Assembly (NCBI GenBank): GCA_964424455.1
Contig: CAYRJA010000053.1
Coordinates: forward strand, 1 to 20,416
DNA from: CAYRJA01 sp964424455
Lineage (GTDB): Bacteria > Bacteroidota > Bacteroidia > Chitinophagales > UBA10324
Direction: 5' to 3'
Length of the DNA stretch: 20,416 nt
A program made the translations under genes and the position numbers. Below, one piece after another: positions 13,527 to 20,416 of the stretch. How positions within the stretch are numbered: the stretch's first letter is position 1; the number at the start of each line of letters is the position of its first letter. The notes beneath the pieces are model-generated. The model searched no databases, was not told where the DNA came from, and saw nothing but the letters and a program-made list of their open reading frames with translations.

Positions 13527-15380
13527 TTAAAACATTTGCATATCAACTAACCGCCTGTAATGTCCGTTCTGCGTCATCAGTGATTGATGTGTGCCCCGTT
13601 CTATGATTTCTCCTTCCTTCATTACTATAATTTCATCGGCATGTTGAATAGTGGACAGACGGTGGGCAATCACTATGCTGGTTCTGTTGGTCATCAGTTT
13701 ATCGAGCGCTTCCTGCACCAGCTTTTCGTTCTCGGTATCCAGCGCAGAAGTGGCTTCATCCAAAATAAGAATAGACGGATTTTTAAAAATTGCACGGGCA
13801 ATTGTAACACGCTGACGCTGTCCGCCACTCAGTTTCATTCCACGATCCCCTATCAGAGATTGATAGCCATTTTCCAATTGTGAAATAAAAGAATGAGCAT
13901 TGGCAATTTCCGCTGCGTGTTGAATATCCTGTTGTGCTGCATCGCGTTTTGTAAATGCAATGTTGTTGAACACTGTATCATTAAACAACATGGTGTCCTG
14001 AGTTACCATACCCATCAGTCCGCGCAGATTTTCAATCTTTAAATCTTTTACATTTATTCCATCAATCAGAATTTCTCCTTCTGTAACATCATAAAATCGG
14101 GGGACTAAATCAGCAAGCGTAGTTTTTCCTGCACCGCTCTGTCCGACCAACGCAATACGTTTGCCTTTTTCAATTTTCAGGTTAATGTTTTTCAGAACAT
14201 CATTTTGATTGTAGCGAAATCTTACATTCTTAAACTCAATTGAATCTGTAAATGCAGCAATTGATTTTGAATTCTGTTTTTCCGTAATCGGATTCGGGGC
14301 ATCTATCAATGCAAAAATTTTCTCGGCAGCTACTATTCCTCTCTGTGTACTCGTAGTGGTAGAACTCAGATTTTTGAATGGTTGAATCATCTGTGAATAC
14401 AGTGCGAGATAAGTAATAAACATAGAGCCGGTAAGCGCCGAATCATTATGCGTTACCAAGTAGCCGCCATACATTACCAATCCGATTACAATCATCACAC
14501 CCATTACTTCCGAAACCGGTGAAGCCAGCTCTCTTCGTGAGAACATAGAGCTGCTTTTATTTGCAAACTCTTTGTTGATTTCATTGAACCGTTTCATCAT
14601 AAACTTCTCCGCCACAAAACTCTGAATCACTTTTATTCCACTCAATGTTTCTTCCGTAAAACTCATCACCTGTCCAAGTAATTCCTGACTGAAGTAGCCG
14701 ATTTTTTTCAGCTTCTTCGAAAGAAATGAAATTGCCAATGCTGAAACAGGAAAAAATATAAGTGTGAAAAGTGTAAGCTGAGGCGACAGATAAAACAATA
14801 CAATGAAATAAATCACTATCACAAAAGGGTCGCGCATCAATACCTGCAGTGCGTTGATTAATGACGATTCGATTTCCTGCACTTCACCCATCATCACGGA
14901 AAGAAGGTCGCCTTTCTTCCTGCTACTGAAAAATGCAGGCGATTGTGTTACATATTTTTTGTAGAGTTCCTCCCTAAGATTTTTCATAATCCGGAGACGG
15001 ACTCCGATTAATATTTTTACTGACAGATAGCGAAAAGTATTTGACAGAAATGAACAAATGAGGATTATTCCGCAAACAAATGCCAGCCCATAAAACTTCC
15101 CGTATTCCTGCACCATCAGGTAGAAGTAATAATTAAAAATTCCGGTGAGATAATCTATTGAGAAATGAAATTCCGGTGGCACTGTAACAGGTTCCTGCTT
15201 TACCAATCCGAATAAAATATTCAAAATAGGAATCAGCATACTGAAATTAATAACGCCGAGAATAATCGCCAGCAGAATCAGTGGAAAATAAACGGGAAAA
15301 TAATTCCGGAATGGTCCGGCATAAGAAAGCAGCCGCTTAATGGTTTTCAAAAGGGATACATCGTTTTTTGATGGGTGCAA
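13527..15380 (-). CDS. MsbA-like ABC exporter (fused permease and ATPase)
   Basis: 617 residues, a half-transporter that should work as a homodimer in the inner membrane. The six-helix membrane domain covers about 28-340. The nucleotide-binding domain has Walker A GQSGAGKTT (413-421), Q-loop VTQDTMLF (459-466), signature LSGGQ (517-521), Walker B ILILDE (537-542) and the H-loop His573 (IAHRLST). Family relatives flip lipid A, glycolipids or peptides; the neighbouring glycosyltransferase favours a lipid-linked sugar. The start is TTG at 15380: no in-frame ATG lies between the upstream stop and the first membrane helix. Its 5' end faces rbfA divergently. Confidence 0.9.
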   Translation of the reverse strand: MHPSKNDVSLLKTIKRLLSYAGPFRNYFPVYFPLILLAIILGVINFSMLIPILNILFGLVKQEPVTVPPEFHFSIDYLTGIFNYYFYLMVQEYGKFYGLAFVCGIILICSFLSNTFRYLSVKILIGVRLRIMKNLREELYKKYVTQSPAFFSSRKKGDLLSVMMGEVQEIESSLINALQVLMRDPFVIVIYFIVLFYLSPQLTLFTLIFFPVSALAISFLSKKLKKIGYFSQELLGQVMSFTEETLSGIKVIQSFVAEKFMMKRFNEINKEFANKSSSMFSRRELASPVSEVMGVMIVIGLVMYGGYLVTHNDSALTGSMFITYLALYSQMIQPFKNLSSTTTSTQRGIVAAEKIFALIDAPNPITEKQNSKSIAAFTDSIEFKNVRFRYNQNDVLKNINLKIEKGKRIALVGQSGAGKTTLADLVPRFYDVTEGEILIDGINVKDLKIENLRGLMGMVTQDTMLFNDTVFNNIAFTKRDAAQQDIQHAAEIANAHSFISQLENGYQSLIGDRGMKLSGGQRQRVTIARAIFKNPSILILDEATSALDTENEKLVQEALDKLMTNRTSIVIAHRLSTIQHADEIIVMKEGEIIERGTHQSLMTQNGHYRRLVDMQMF

Positions 15381-15441
15381 GTTAAGACGAATGACATAAT
15401 AAAACCGTTGTATGCGTTACCTTTACCAAAATTTGCATCTT

Positions 15442-15792
15442 ATGGCAGACAGTATTAAACAAAAAAAAATCGGCAAACTGATTCAGGAAGAATTAAGTGA
15501 TGTATTTCAGAAAACAGGATGGAGCATGCGCGAAGGCGGCATGATAACCATTACAGATGTAAATATGACTCCTGATTTACTGATTGCAAGAATATCTCTG
15601 AGTCTTTTCAATATAAAGGATGAGGACAAAGTGTTACAGGAAATCAGCGGACAAAAAAACGAGCTGCGTCATCAGCTTGGCAACAAAATCCGTAATCAGG
15701 TAAGGCATGTTCCTGACCTTGAATTTCATTTAGATAACACGCTTGACCATGTTTACAAAATGGAAGAGTTATTCAAAAAAATAAAAAAGTAA
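15442..15792 (+). CDS. rbfA: Ribosome-binding factor A
   Basis: 116 residues from the ATG at 15442 (MADSIKQKKIGKLIQEELSD). RbfA binds the immature 30S subunit and helps 16S rRNA 5' end maturation. The family features are the N-terminal helix KKIGKLIQEELSDVFQK, the KH-like core ITDVNMTPDLLIARISLSLF and the C-terminal VRHVPDLEFHLDNTLDHVYKMEELF. A frame back to 15412 adds ten residues but is not family-like. TACCTTTA (15418-15425) is a 7/8 match to the promoter box, too weak to call. The LolC/E-like gene begins 56 nt downstream. Confidence 0.93.
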   Translation: MADSIKQKKIGKLIQEELSDVFQKTGWSMREGGMITITDVNMTPDLLIARISLSLFNIKDEDKVLQEISGQKNELRHQLGNKIRNQVRHVPDLEFHLDNTLDHVYKMEELFKKIKK

Positions 15793-15848
15793 TCTCAACT
15801 GAATTGTAAGATTTAGTTTGAATGTTCAATTCTGAATACTAACCCGAA

Positions 15849-17078
15849 ATGAATCTTCCACTGTTTTTCTCACGCAGGTATCTGGTTTCCAAAAAATCAA
15901 CTAATGCTATTAATATTATCAGTGGTGTTTCTGCCGCGGGAATGTTGGTGGGTTCGCTTGGTCTTATTTTAGTGTTGTCTGTATTTAACGGATTTGAAAG
16001 TTTAGTAGAGTCGCTTTACAATTCTTTTTATCCAGACATTGTTGTTACAGCAAATACAGGAAAGACCTTTTTCCTTCCCTCTGAAAAAATCGAATTACTA
16101 AAAAGGACAGAAGGAATAGCAGCCATTTCTCAAACTGTGGAAGAAAATGCGTTGTTTCAATATGGCGAACACAGCTTCCCGGCTATCATCAAAGGTATAG
16201 ATGATAATTTTACAAAAGTTTCGGGAGTAGATTCATCCATCTATCACGGTCATTATTTACTTAATGATGATAATAATGTAGATTATGCTGTGTTGGGTGT
16301 TGGTATTGAGCAGGCTCTGTCTGTGAATTATGACGACCCGATGGGATATGTTACAGTTTATGTTCCTAAACGGGGGAATACCGTTTCGGTAAATCCGGAA
16401 GAGGCATTCAGCCGTGCATTGATAAAGCCGGCAGGCAGTTTTTCCATCCAGCAGGATTTTGATTTAAAATATGTCTTTGTTCCTATTGATTTTGCCAGAA
16501 GATTATTGAACTATACCAACCAGATTTCTTCTTTAGAAATTGCTGTTGCAAAAGGAAGTGATGCAGACAAGGTGATTCAAAAACTTCAATCATTACTCGG
16601 AAATAACTTCACCATAAAAAACCGTTTCCAGCAAAATGAAGTGTTGTACAAAGTAATGAAATCAGAAAAGTGGGCGGTGTATGCAGTACTCACTTTTATT
16701 TTAATAGTAGCCGCATTTAATATTATCGGCTCTCTTTCGATGCTGGTGATTGAAAAGAAAAAAGATATTGCCATTTTGAAAACTATGGGCGCTGAACCTT
16801 CTCTGATAAGAAATATTTTTTTAGCAGAAGGTTTACTGCTTTCATTAGTCGGCTGCGGGATCGGAATTTTACTTGCAATAATTATCAGTGTATTACAGCA
16901 GCAGTTTGGCTTACTGAAAATAGGCGGAGGGACTTTTGTAATAGATGCCTATCCCGTACAAATGCGGGCAGGAGATTTTGTGCTGGTATTCTTTACCGTT
17001 CTGCTCATCGGACTACTTGCTTCATGGTTTCCGTCAAGTAAAGCCGCAGTACAGGAAGGGAGAGTAGAAAACAACTGA
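15849..17078 (+). CDS. LolC/LolE-type ABC permease (FtsX/MacB family)
   Basis: 409 residues. A short N-terminus (LPLFFSRRYLVSKK) leads into membrane helix 1 (about 22-46). A large periplasmic domain covers about 47-270, and three C-terminal helices (about 275-298, 326-350, 376-395) carry the FtsX domain, with the conserved KKKDIAILKTMGAEPSLIRNIFLAEG stretch between helices 2 and 3. This is the layout of LolC/LolE, which pull lipoproteins from the inner membrane for transfer to the outer membrane. Its ATPase partner (LolD) is not in the window. It follows rbfA in the same direction and is convergent with nadB. Confidence 0.87.
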   Translation: MNLPLFFSRRYLVSKKSTNAINIISGVSAAGMLVGSLGLILVLSVFNGFESLVESLYNSFYPDIVVTANTGKTFFLPSEKIELLKRTEGIAAISQTVEENALFQYGEHSFPAIIKGIDDNFTKVSGVDSSIYHGHYLLNDDNNVDYAVLGVGIEQALSVNYDDPMGYVTVYVPKRGNTVSVNPEEAFSRALIKPAGSFSIQQDFDLKYVFVPIDFARRLLNYTNQISSLEIAVAKGSDADKVIQKLQSLLGNNFTIKNRFQQNEVLYKVMKSEKWAVYAVLTFILIVAAFNIIGSLSMLVIEKKKDIAILKTMGAEPSLIRNIFLAEGLLLSLVGCGIGILLAIIISVLQQQFGLLKIGGGTFVIDAYPVQMRAGDFVLVFFTVLLIGLLASWFPSSKAAVQEGRVENN

Positions 17079-17105
17079 ACAGAAGGCTTCCTGCTTTATC
17101 CACCA

Positions 17106-17114
17106 CTGTAACAG
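17106..17114 (+). repeat. Intergenic copy of CTGTAACAG
   Basis: An exact copy in the 44-nt gap between the convergent permease and nadB stop codons, where no coding constraint applies. Confidence 0.6.
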
Positions 17115-17122
17115 TAATCAAT

Positions 17123-18712
17123 TTATATGATAGTGTCTTTTACTTCGCCTAACTTCTTGGGGTAATCCGTATTAAAATTTAATCCTCTGCTTTCGTGCCG
17201 CAACATGGCACAACGGAGAATCAGGTAAGAAATATTAATAAGGTTGCGCAGTTCGCATAACTCGGGAGACACTACTGTCCGCTCATAAAGTTCTTCTGTT
17301 TCCTTATAAATTAATTCGCATCGTTCATAAGCGCGGCTCAACCGAAGGTTGCTTCGCACAATCCCTACATAGTTGCTCATAACAGATTGTAATTCACTCC
17401 GCGTATATGTAATCAGCGCCATTTCTTCGGGATTGTAAGTGCCTTCCGCATTCCATTCGGGAATCTGATTGCAGAATGAAATTGCTGTAACAGATATTAT
17501 AGCATCTGAAAAACTTCGCTGTGCAAACACCATCGCTTCGAGCAGGGAGTTGGAAGCCAGACGATTTGCCCCATGTAATCCTGTGCAGGCACACTCACCG
17601 CAGGCGTAAAGATTTTTTATACTTGTTCTCCCATATTCATCCGTTAATATTCCTCCGCACAGATAATGTGCAGCCGGAACTACAGGAATCATATCTCCGG
17701 AAATATCAATGCCGGCGGACAAACATTTCTCATAGATGTTAGGGAAGTGATCAATAAATTTTTTACGGTCAAGGTGACGGCAATCGAGATACACAAACTC
17801 ATCACCTCGCTTTTTCATTTCATTGTCAATTGCCCGCGCCACAATATCGCGTGAAGCTAAAGAGCCACGCTCATCATATTGCTGCATAAACTCTTCACCT
17901 GACTGACTGCGCAACACTGCTCCAAATCCACGAACAGCTTCGCTGATTAAAAAAGAAGGTGAAACTCCGGGTTCATACAAAGCCGTTGGGTGAAACTGAA
18001 TAAACTCCATGTTAGCCACCTTCCCTTTTGCACGATACACCATTGCAATACCATCGCCGGTGGCTATCTTAGGGTTAGTAGTATTTTTATAAACCTGCCC
18101 AACTCCTCCTGTTGCCAGCAAAGTGATTTTTGCAAGAATCGTTTCTACCTTTTGTGTTTTGCCATTCAGCACATAAACGCCGTAACACTCAATGTCAGTG
18201 GAGCGTCGCGTAACTACTTTTCCTAAATGATGCTGTGTAATTAAATCAACTGCAAACAAATGAGTGCAGAGTTCAATGTTTGGATTCTTTTGAATCTGCT
18301 TTAACAGCGCCCGCTCAATCTCAAATCCTGTATTGTCTTTGTGATGTAACACGCGATGTGCAGAGTGTGCGCCTTCTTTTGCCAAATCATATTCGCCGCT
18401 CTCTGTTCTGTCAAACTCAGCTCCCCATTCAATTACTTCACGAACTCTTTCGGGTCCTTCTTTTACAACAATTTCTACAACATCACGATTACAAAGCCCG
18501 TCGCCCGCCACAAGAGTATCCTCTATGTGTTTGCGATAAGAGTCTTTCTCAAAATCTGTAACAGCCGCCACGCCGCCTTGCGCATATTTGGTGTTCGATT
18601 CGTCTTCGTTTGCTTTTGTAATCACGCAAACCGTTCCATGTTGTGCTACTTTCAGCGCATAAGTCAGTCCCGCAATACCGGAGCCGATAACTAAGAAATC
18701 AAATTTTTTCAT
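17123..18712 (-). CDS. nadB: L-aspartate oxidase
   Basis: 529 residues. It oxidises L-aspartate to iminoaspartate with FAD, the first step of de novo NAD synthesis. The FAD-binding GSGIAG is at 10-15. HPTALY (241-246), SRDIVARAI (287-295), AAHYLCGG (347-354) and GECACTGLHGANRLASNSLL (372-391) are all present. By alignment from memory, E113, H241, R288 and H349 match the E. coli catalytic set E121, H244, R290 and H351. The C-terminal helical domain (about 400-529) is complete. The frame extends to a TTG at 18724, but ATG 18712 gives the standard N-terminus MKKFDFLVIG. nadA and nadC are not adjacent. Confidence 0.95.
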   Translation of the reverse strand: MKKFDFLVIGSGIAGLTYALKVAQHGTVCVITKANEDESNTKYAQGGVAAVTDFEKDSYRKHIEDTLVAGDGLCNRDVVEIVVKEGPERVREVIEWGAEFDRTESGEYDLAKEGAHSAHRVLHHKDNTGFEIERALLKQIQKNPNIELCTHLFAVDLITQHHLGKVVTRRSTDIECYGVYVLNGKTQKVETILAKITLLATGGVGQVYKNTTNPKIATGDGIAMVYRAKGKVANMEFIQFHPTALYEPGVSPSFLISEAVRGFGAVLRSQSGEEFMQQYDERGSLASRDIVARAIDNEMKKRGDEFVYLDCRHLDRKKFIDHFPNIYEKCLSAGIDISGDMIPVVPAAHYLCGGILTDEYGRTSIKNLYACGECACTGLHGANRLASNSLLEAMVFAQRSFSDAIISVTAISFCNQIPEWNAEGTYNPEEMALITYTRSELQSVMSNYVGIVRSNLRLSRAYERCELIYKETEELYERTVVSPELCELRNLINISYLILRCAMLRHESRGLNFNTDYPKKLGEVKDTII

Positions 18713-18721
18713 TAGGGAAGT

Positions 18722-18729
18722 CAAAGGTA
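18722..18729 (-). promoter_or_regulatory. TAnnTTTG box directly upstream of nadB
   Basis: On the minus strand TACCTTTG ends 9 nt before the nadB ATG. No TTG lies 19 nt upstream. If used, the transcript would have only a few leader bases. Confidence 0.35.
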
Positions 18730-18872
18730 GCTGTTAATAGCAGTTCTAAAAATTGTACCTGAGCTTTATTAGTTTGTTTAAATAAAAACGGGATAAGAAA
18801 TGAACAACATTACCCTTCAGATTATATTAAAGCGTGGAGTATATAAAGCAGACATTTTATCTTTAGCCGGTT

Positions 18873-19148
18873 ATGATTAAAAAACATTTCAAAATAAAGG
18901 TGAAAGGAAAAGTGCAGGGCGTTTTCTTTCGTGCTTCAGCAGCAGATGAAGCTCAACAGTTGGGACTGAACGGGTTTACAAGAAATGAAGCCGATGGCTC
19001 AGTATATATTGAAGCAGAAGGAGATGAAGCTTCTTTAAAGTTGTTTTTAAAATGGTGTTCAGCGGGTCCTTCCCGTGCAGTAGTTGAATCCGTCAGTAAA
19101 GAAGAAGGTAACTTACAGAACTATATGACATTTGAGATAAGAAGATGA
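18873..19148 (+). CDS. acyP: Acylphosphatase
   Basis: 91 residues, normal for the family. It hydrolyses carboxyl-phosphate bonds such as that of acetyl- or carbamoyl-phosphate in the cytosol. The phosphate loop GKVQGVFFR has the catalytic Arg20, and GFTRNEADGSVYIEAEG has the catalytic Asn38; these match Arg23 and Asn41 of the animal enzymes. Phe replaces the usual Gly in VQGVxFR. It is divergent from nadB, with 160 nt between the ATGs. A 7/8 match to the promoter box, TATCTTTA, lies at 18858-18865. Confidence 0.92.
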   Translation: MIKKHFKIKVKGKVQGVFFRASAADEAQQLGLNGFTRNEADGSVYIEAEGDEASLKLFLKWCSAGPSRAVVESVSKEEGNLQNYMTFEIRR

Positions 19149-19545
19149 AATTATTATTCATGCTGAAAAACTGTAACACAAATTAATGAGTCTATAAAAA
19201 CTCTGTCGCAGAAATCTCTGAGAAAGAATATCTTCCGAAGACAGAAAGTTTTCTTCAGCTATCTGAAGAAGCTTGCTCTTATTTTTCATTCTCCTGAAAC
19301 GCATTTTAAGTCCCAATGCCTGATGAAAATTTTCAATTTAGTTTTTCGTCGTTCTCTATATCTTTTTTAAGAGATGCTTAAAAACTGCTTGATGTTTTGC
19401 TGCGATATTTTTAAACTAATATTGAGTTAATAAAAAAATTTTAGACCTCTGTCCCGATACTTCGGGAGATTGCCGTTATCATGCCGGATTTATTCCGGCA
19501 TCTTCTGAAAGCCAAAAGAATTGTTAAGTCCGCATTGGTACTTTC
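19149..19545. other. Non-coding region of 397 nt with several hairpins
   Basis: No convincing ORF. It holds CTGTAACAC (19171-19179) just after TCATGCTGA, a perfect inverted repeat TTCTTCAG-CTAT-CTGAAGAA (19251-19270), an AT-rich one TTTTTAAG-AGATG-CTTAAAAA (19364-19384) and the tandem hairpins at 19452-19501. The acylphosphatase and the TonB receptor converge on it, so it should carry both terminators. Confidence 0.5.
19452..19501. repeat. Tandem REP-like hairpins, possible terminator of the TonB receptor gene
   Basis: TCCCGA-TACT-TCGGGA (19452-19467) and ATGCCGGA-TTTAT-TCCGGCAT (19481-19501) are both perfect, with 13 nt between them. They start 45 nt past the receptor stop on the minus strand, and a run of T follows about 14 nt beyond the second. 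The (T)CATGCCGGA...TCCGGCATCTT form resembles dispersed intergenic repeats in other genomes (recalled, not searched). Confidence 0.5.
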
Positions 19546-20416
19546 TCAAAACTTCACAGTTACCCCACCCAGCACGTTGAAGCGCGCCTGCGGATAATAG
19601 TAGTTGTAATCAGCGCGTGTCCGCACTTGTGAAGCATCTTCATACACTTCGCTGAATGTATATCCGTTGGATTCATAGAGCGTGTTGAAGAGATTGTTCA
19701 GCAAAATGGTAAAACGGATTTCATCGAAAAACTTTTTCCGCAGGGAGTAATCAATGCGGAAGTTGCCGACAAAATATCCGTCAAGACTGCGCGCATCGCT
19801 GCCCGTATTATCGAGGAATTGCCTGCCTACATATTTCGGGATGAATGCAAACTCCAAATCATCAACCGGGCGGTACGTAATTGTGGATCCTGCAACGATT
19901 GAAGGTGAAAAAGAAATATCGGTGTTGCTATAATGATTCGTTACGGCTTCAATGAAGTTGTAATTCTCGTCATAAACATACAGCACCTCATCAAAGTCTT
20001 TAATCTTGTTTATGCTGTAAGCGAAGTTGAAATCCCACCGGAATTGGTCAACAGGTTTCAGACTGTTGATGATTTCAATACCCATGCGGTAGCTCTTGTC
20101 CACGTTGGTTTTTATGGCGGATCCTACATCATTCAGTTCACCCGTCAGCACCAACTGATCTTTGTATTGCATAAAATAATAGTTGATGCTCAAACGGTTT
20201 TTCGGTTTGATGAAACTATAGCCCACTTCCAAATCTCTGAGCTGTTCGGGGTTGGGCAAACGACCCGGTGGGGCATCGGTGTAATCTGAGCGTGAGGGCT
20301 CGCGGTTACCGATTCCGAATGAAAGAAACAGCTTGTTGAATTCATTCACTTCAAAAGTCAATCCCGCTTTCGGGTTGAAGAAATGATGCTGCGCCGCAAT
20401 ATCAAGATAGCGTCTG
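19546..20416 (-). CDS. TonB-dependent receptor, C-terminal part, cut by right edge
   Basis: About 290 residues of an outer-membrane beta-barrel. The frame is open to base 20416, reading RRYLDIAAQHHFFNPKAGLT at the edge, so the gene continues beyond the window and the apparent TTG start at 20361 is internal. Typical barrel strands are FNKLFLSFGIGNREPSRSDY, LRDLEVGYSF, RLSINYYFMQYKDQLVLTG, FRWDFNFAYSINKIKDF and FTILLNNLFNTLYESNGY, ending in the terminal Phe (VLGGVTVKF) used by the Bam machinery. The plug domain, TonB box and any SusD partner lie outside, so the substrate cannot be named. Confidence 0.88.
   Translation of the reverse strand, partial: RRYLDIAAQHHFFNPKAGLTFEVNEFNKLFLSFGIGNREPSRSDYTDAPPGRLPNPEQLRDLEVGYSFIKPKNRLSINYYFMQYKDQLVLTGELNDVGSAIKTNVDKSYRMGIEIINSLKPVDQFRWDFNFAYSINKIKDFDEVLYVYDENYNFIEAVTNHYSNTDISFSPSIVAGSTITYRPVDDLEFAFIPKYVGRQFLDNTGSDARSLDGYFVGNFRIDYSLRKKFFDEIRFTILLNNLFNTLYESNGYTFSEVYEDASQVRTRADYNYYYPQARFNVLGGVTVKF

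Larger units (their letters stand above)
2163..18564 (+). repeat. Dispersed word CTGTAACAG, eight copies all on the + strand
   Basis: Hand count of exact copies starting at 2163, 3001, 12642, 12860, 15182, 17106, 17485 and 18556; the reverse complement CTGTTACAG was not found. Further + copies of the core CTGTAACA start at 41, 4512, 14081 and 19171; the core on the - strand occurs at 7145, 8461, 15632, 16043 and 16349. Chance expectation for one 8-mer on one strand of 20.4 kb is about 0.3. The span given covers first to last exact copy. Confidence 0.7.

Noticed and set aside
15418..15425. TACCTTTA as rbfA promoter
   Set aside because: One mismatch in the conserved TTTG and no TTG 19 nt upstream.
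18280..18694. Plus-strand ORFs of 93 and 112 aa opposite nadB
   Set aside because: Antisense shadows of a clearly conserved enzyme; cysteine- and phenylalanine-rich nonsense composition.
1..20416. tRNA, rRNA, CRISPR, transposase or prophage genes
   Set aside because: I looked for cloverleaf-like stretches, evenly spaced direct repeats and recombinase motifs and saw none.

Overview
The window looks like a chromosomal segment of a free-living member of the Bacteroidota (Chitinophagales/Sphingobacteriales-like; no closer placement is justified). Four things support this: an AT-rich genome; a secreted protease with a type IX secretion (T9SS) C-terminal sorting domain; the C-terminus of a TonB-dependent receptor; and several boxes of the Bacteroidota promoter form TAnnTTTG, one with a TTG exactly 19 nt upstream.

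Layout. 1-1305 (+) is the downstream part of a heterodisulfide-reductase-like Fe-S oxidoreductase cut by the left edge. 1327-3396 (-) is a polytopic membrane protein with C-terminal TPRs that resembles eukaryotic TMTC proteins. 3555-5880 (-) is a five-gene ribosomal protein operon, rplV-rpsC-rplP-rpmC-rpsQ, with its own promoter and terminator. It is an isolated fragment of the usual S10 operon and contains a REP-like repeat between rpsC and rplP. 6148-9099 (-) is a large T9SS-secreted pappalysin-type metalloprotease whose catalytic domain is interrupted by Ig-like repeats. 9469-10188 (+) is an unrecognised soluble protein. 10327-11981 (+) is an ECF sigma factor, a one-TM protein with two FxVPxxYF motifs and a Spy/CpxP-like periplasmic protein, which look like one envelope-sensing operon, followed by a lipoprotein (12032-12865). 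12877-15380 (-) is an MsbA-like ABC exporter and a DXD glycosyltransferase, 8 nt apart. 15442-17078 (+) is rbfA and a LolC/LolE-type permease. 17123-18712 (-) is nadB. 18873-19148 (+) is an acylphosphatase. 19149-19545 is non-coding with several hairpins. 19546 to the right edge (-) is the TonB-dependent receptor C-terminus.

Three observations stand out. The first is a near-palindromic word, CTGTAACAG, found by hand count 8 times on the + strand and never in reverse orientation; its 8-base core CTGTAACA occurs 12 times on + against 5 on -. It appears in genes of both directions and between genes, so it behaves like a strand-polarised genome signal rather than a gene-level motif. The second is the in-frame insertion of about 270 residues of Ig-like repeats into the M43 protease domain, with a half repeat at each junction. 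The third is the detached ribosomal protein operon. No tRNA, rRNA, CRISPR array, transposase or phage gene was seen.
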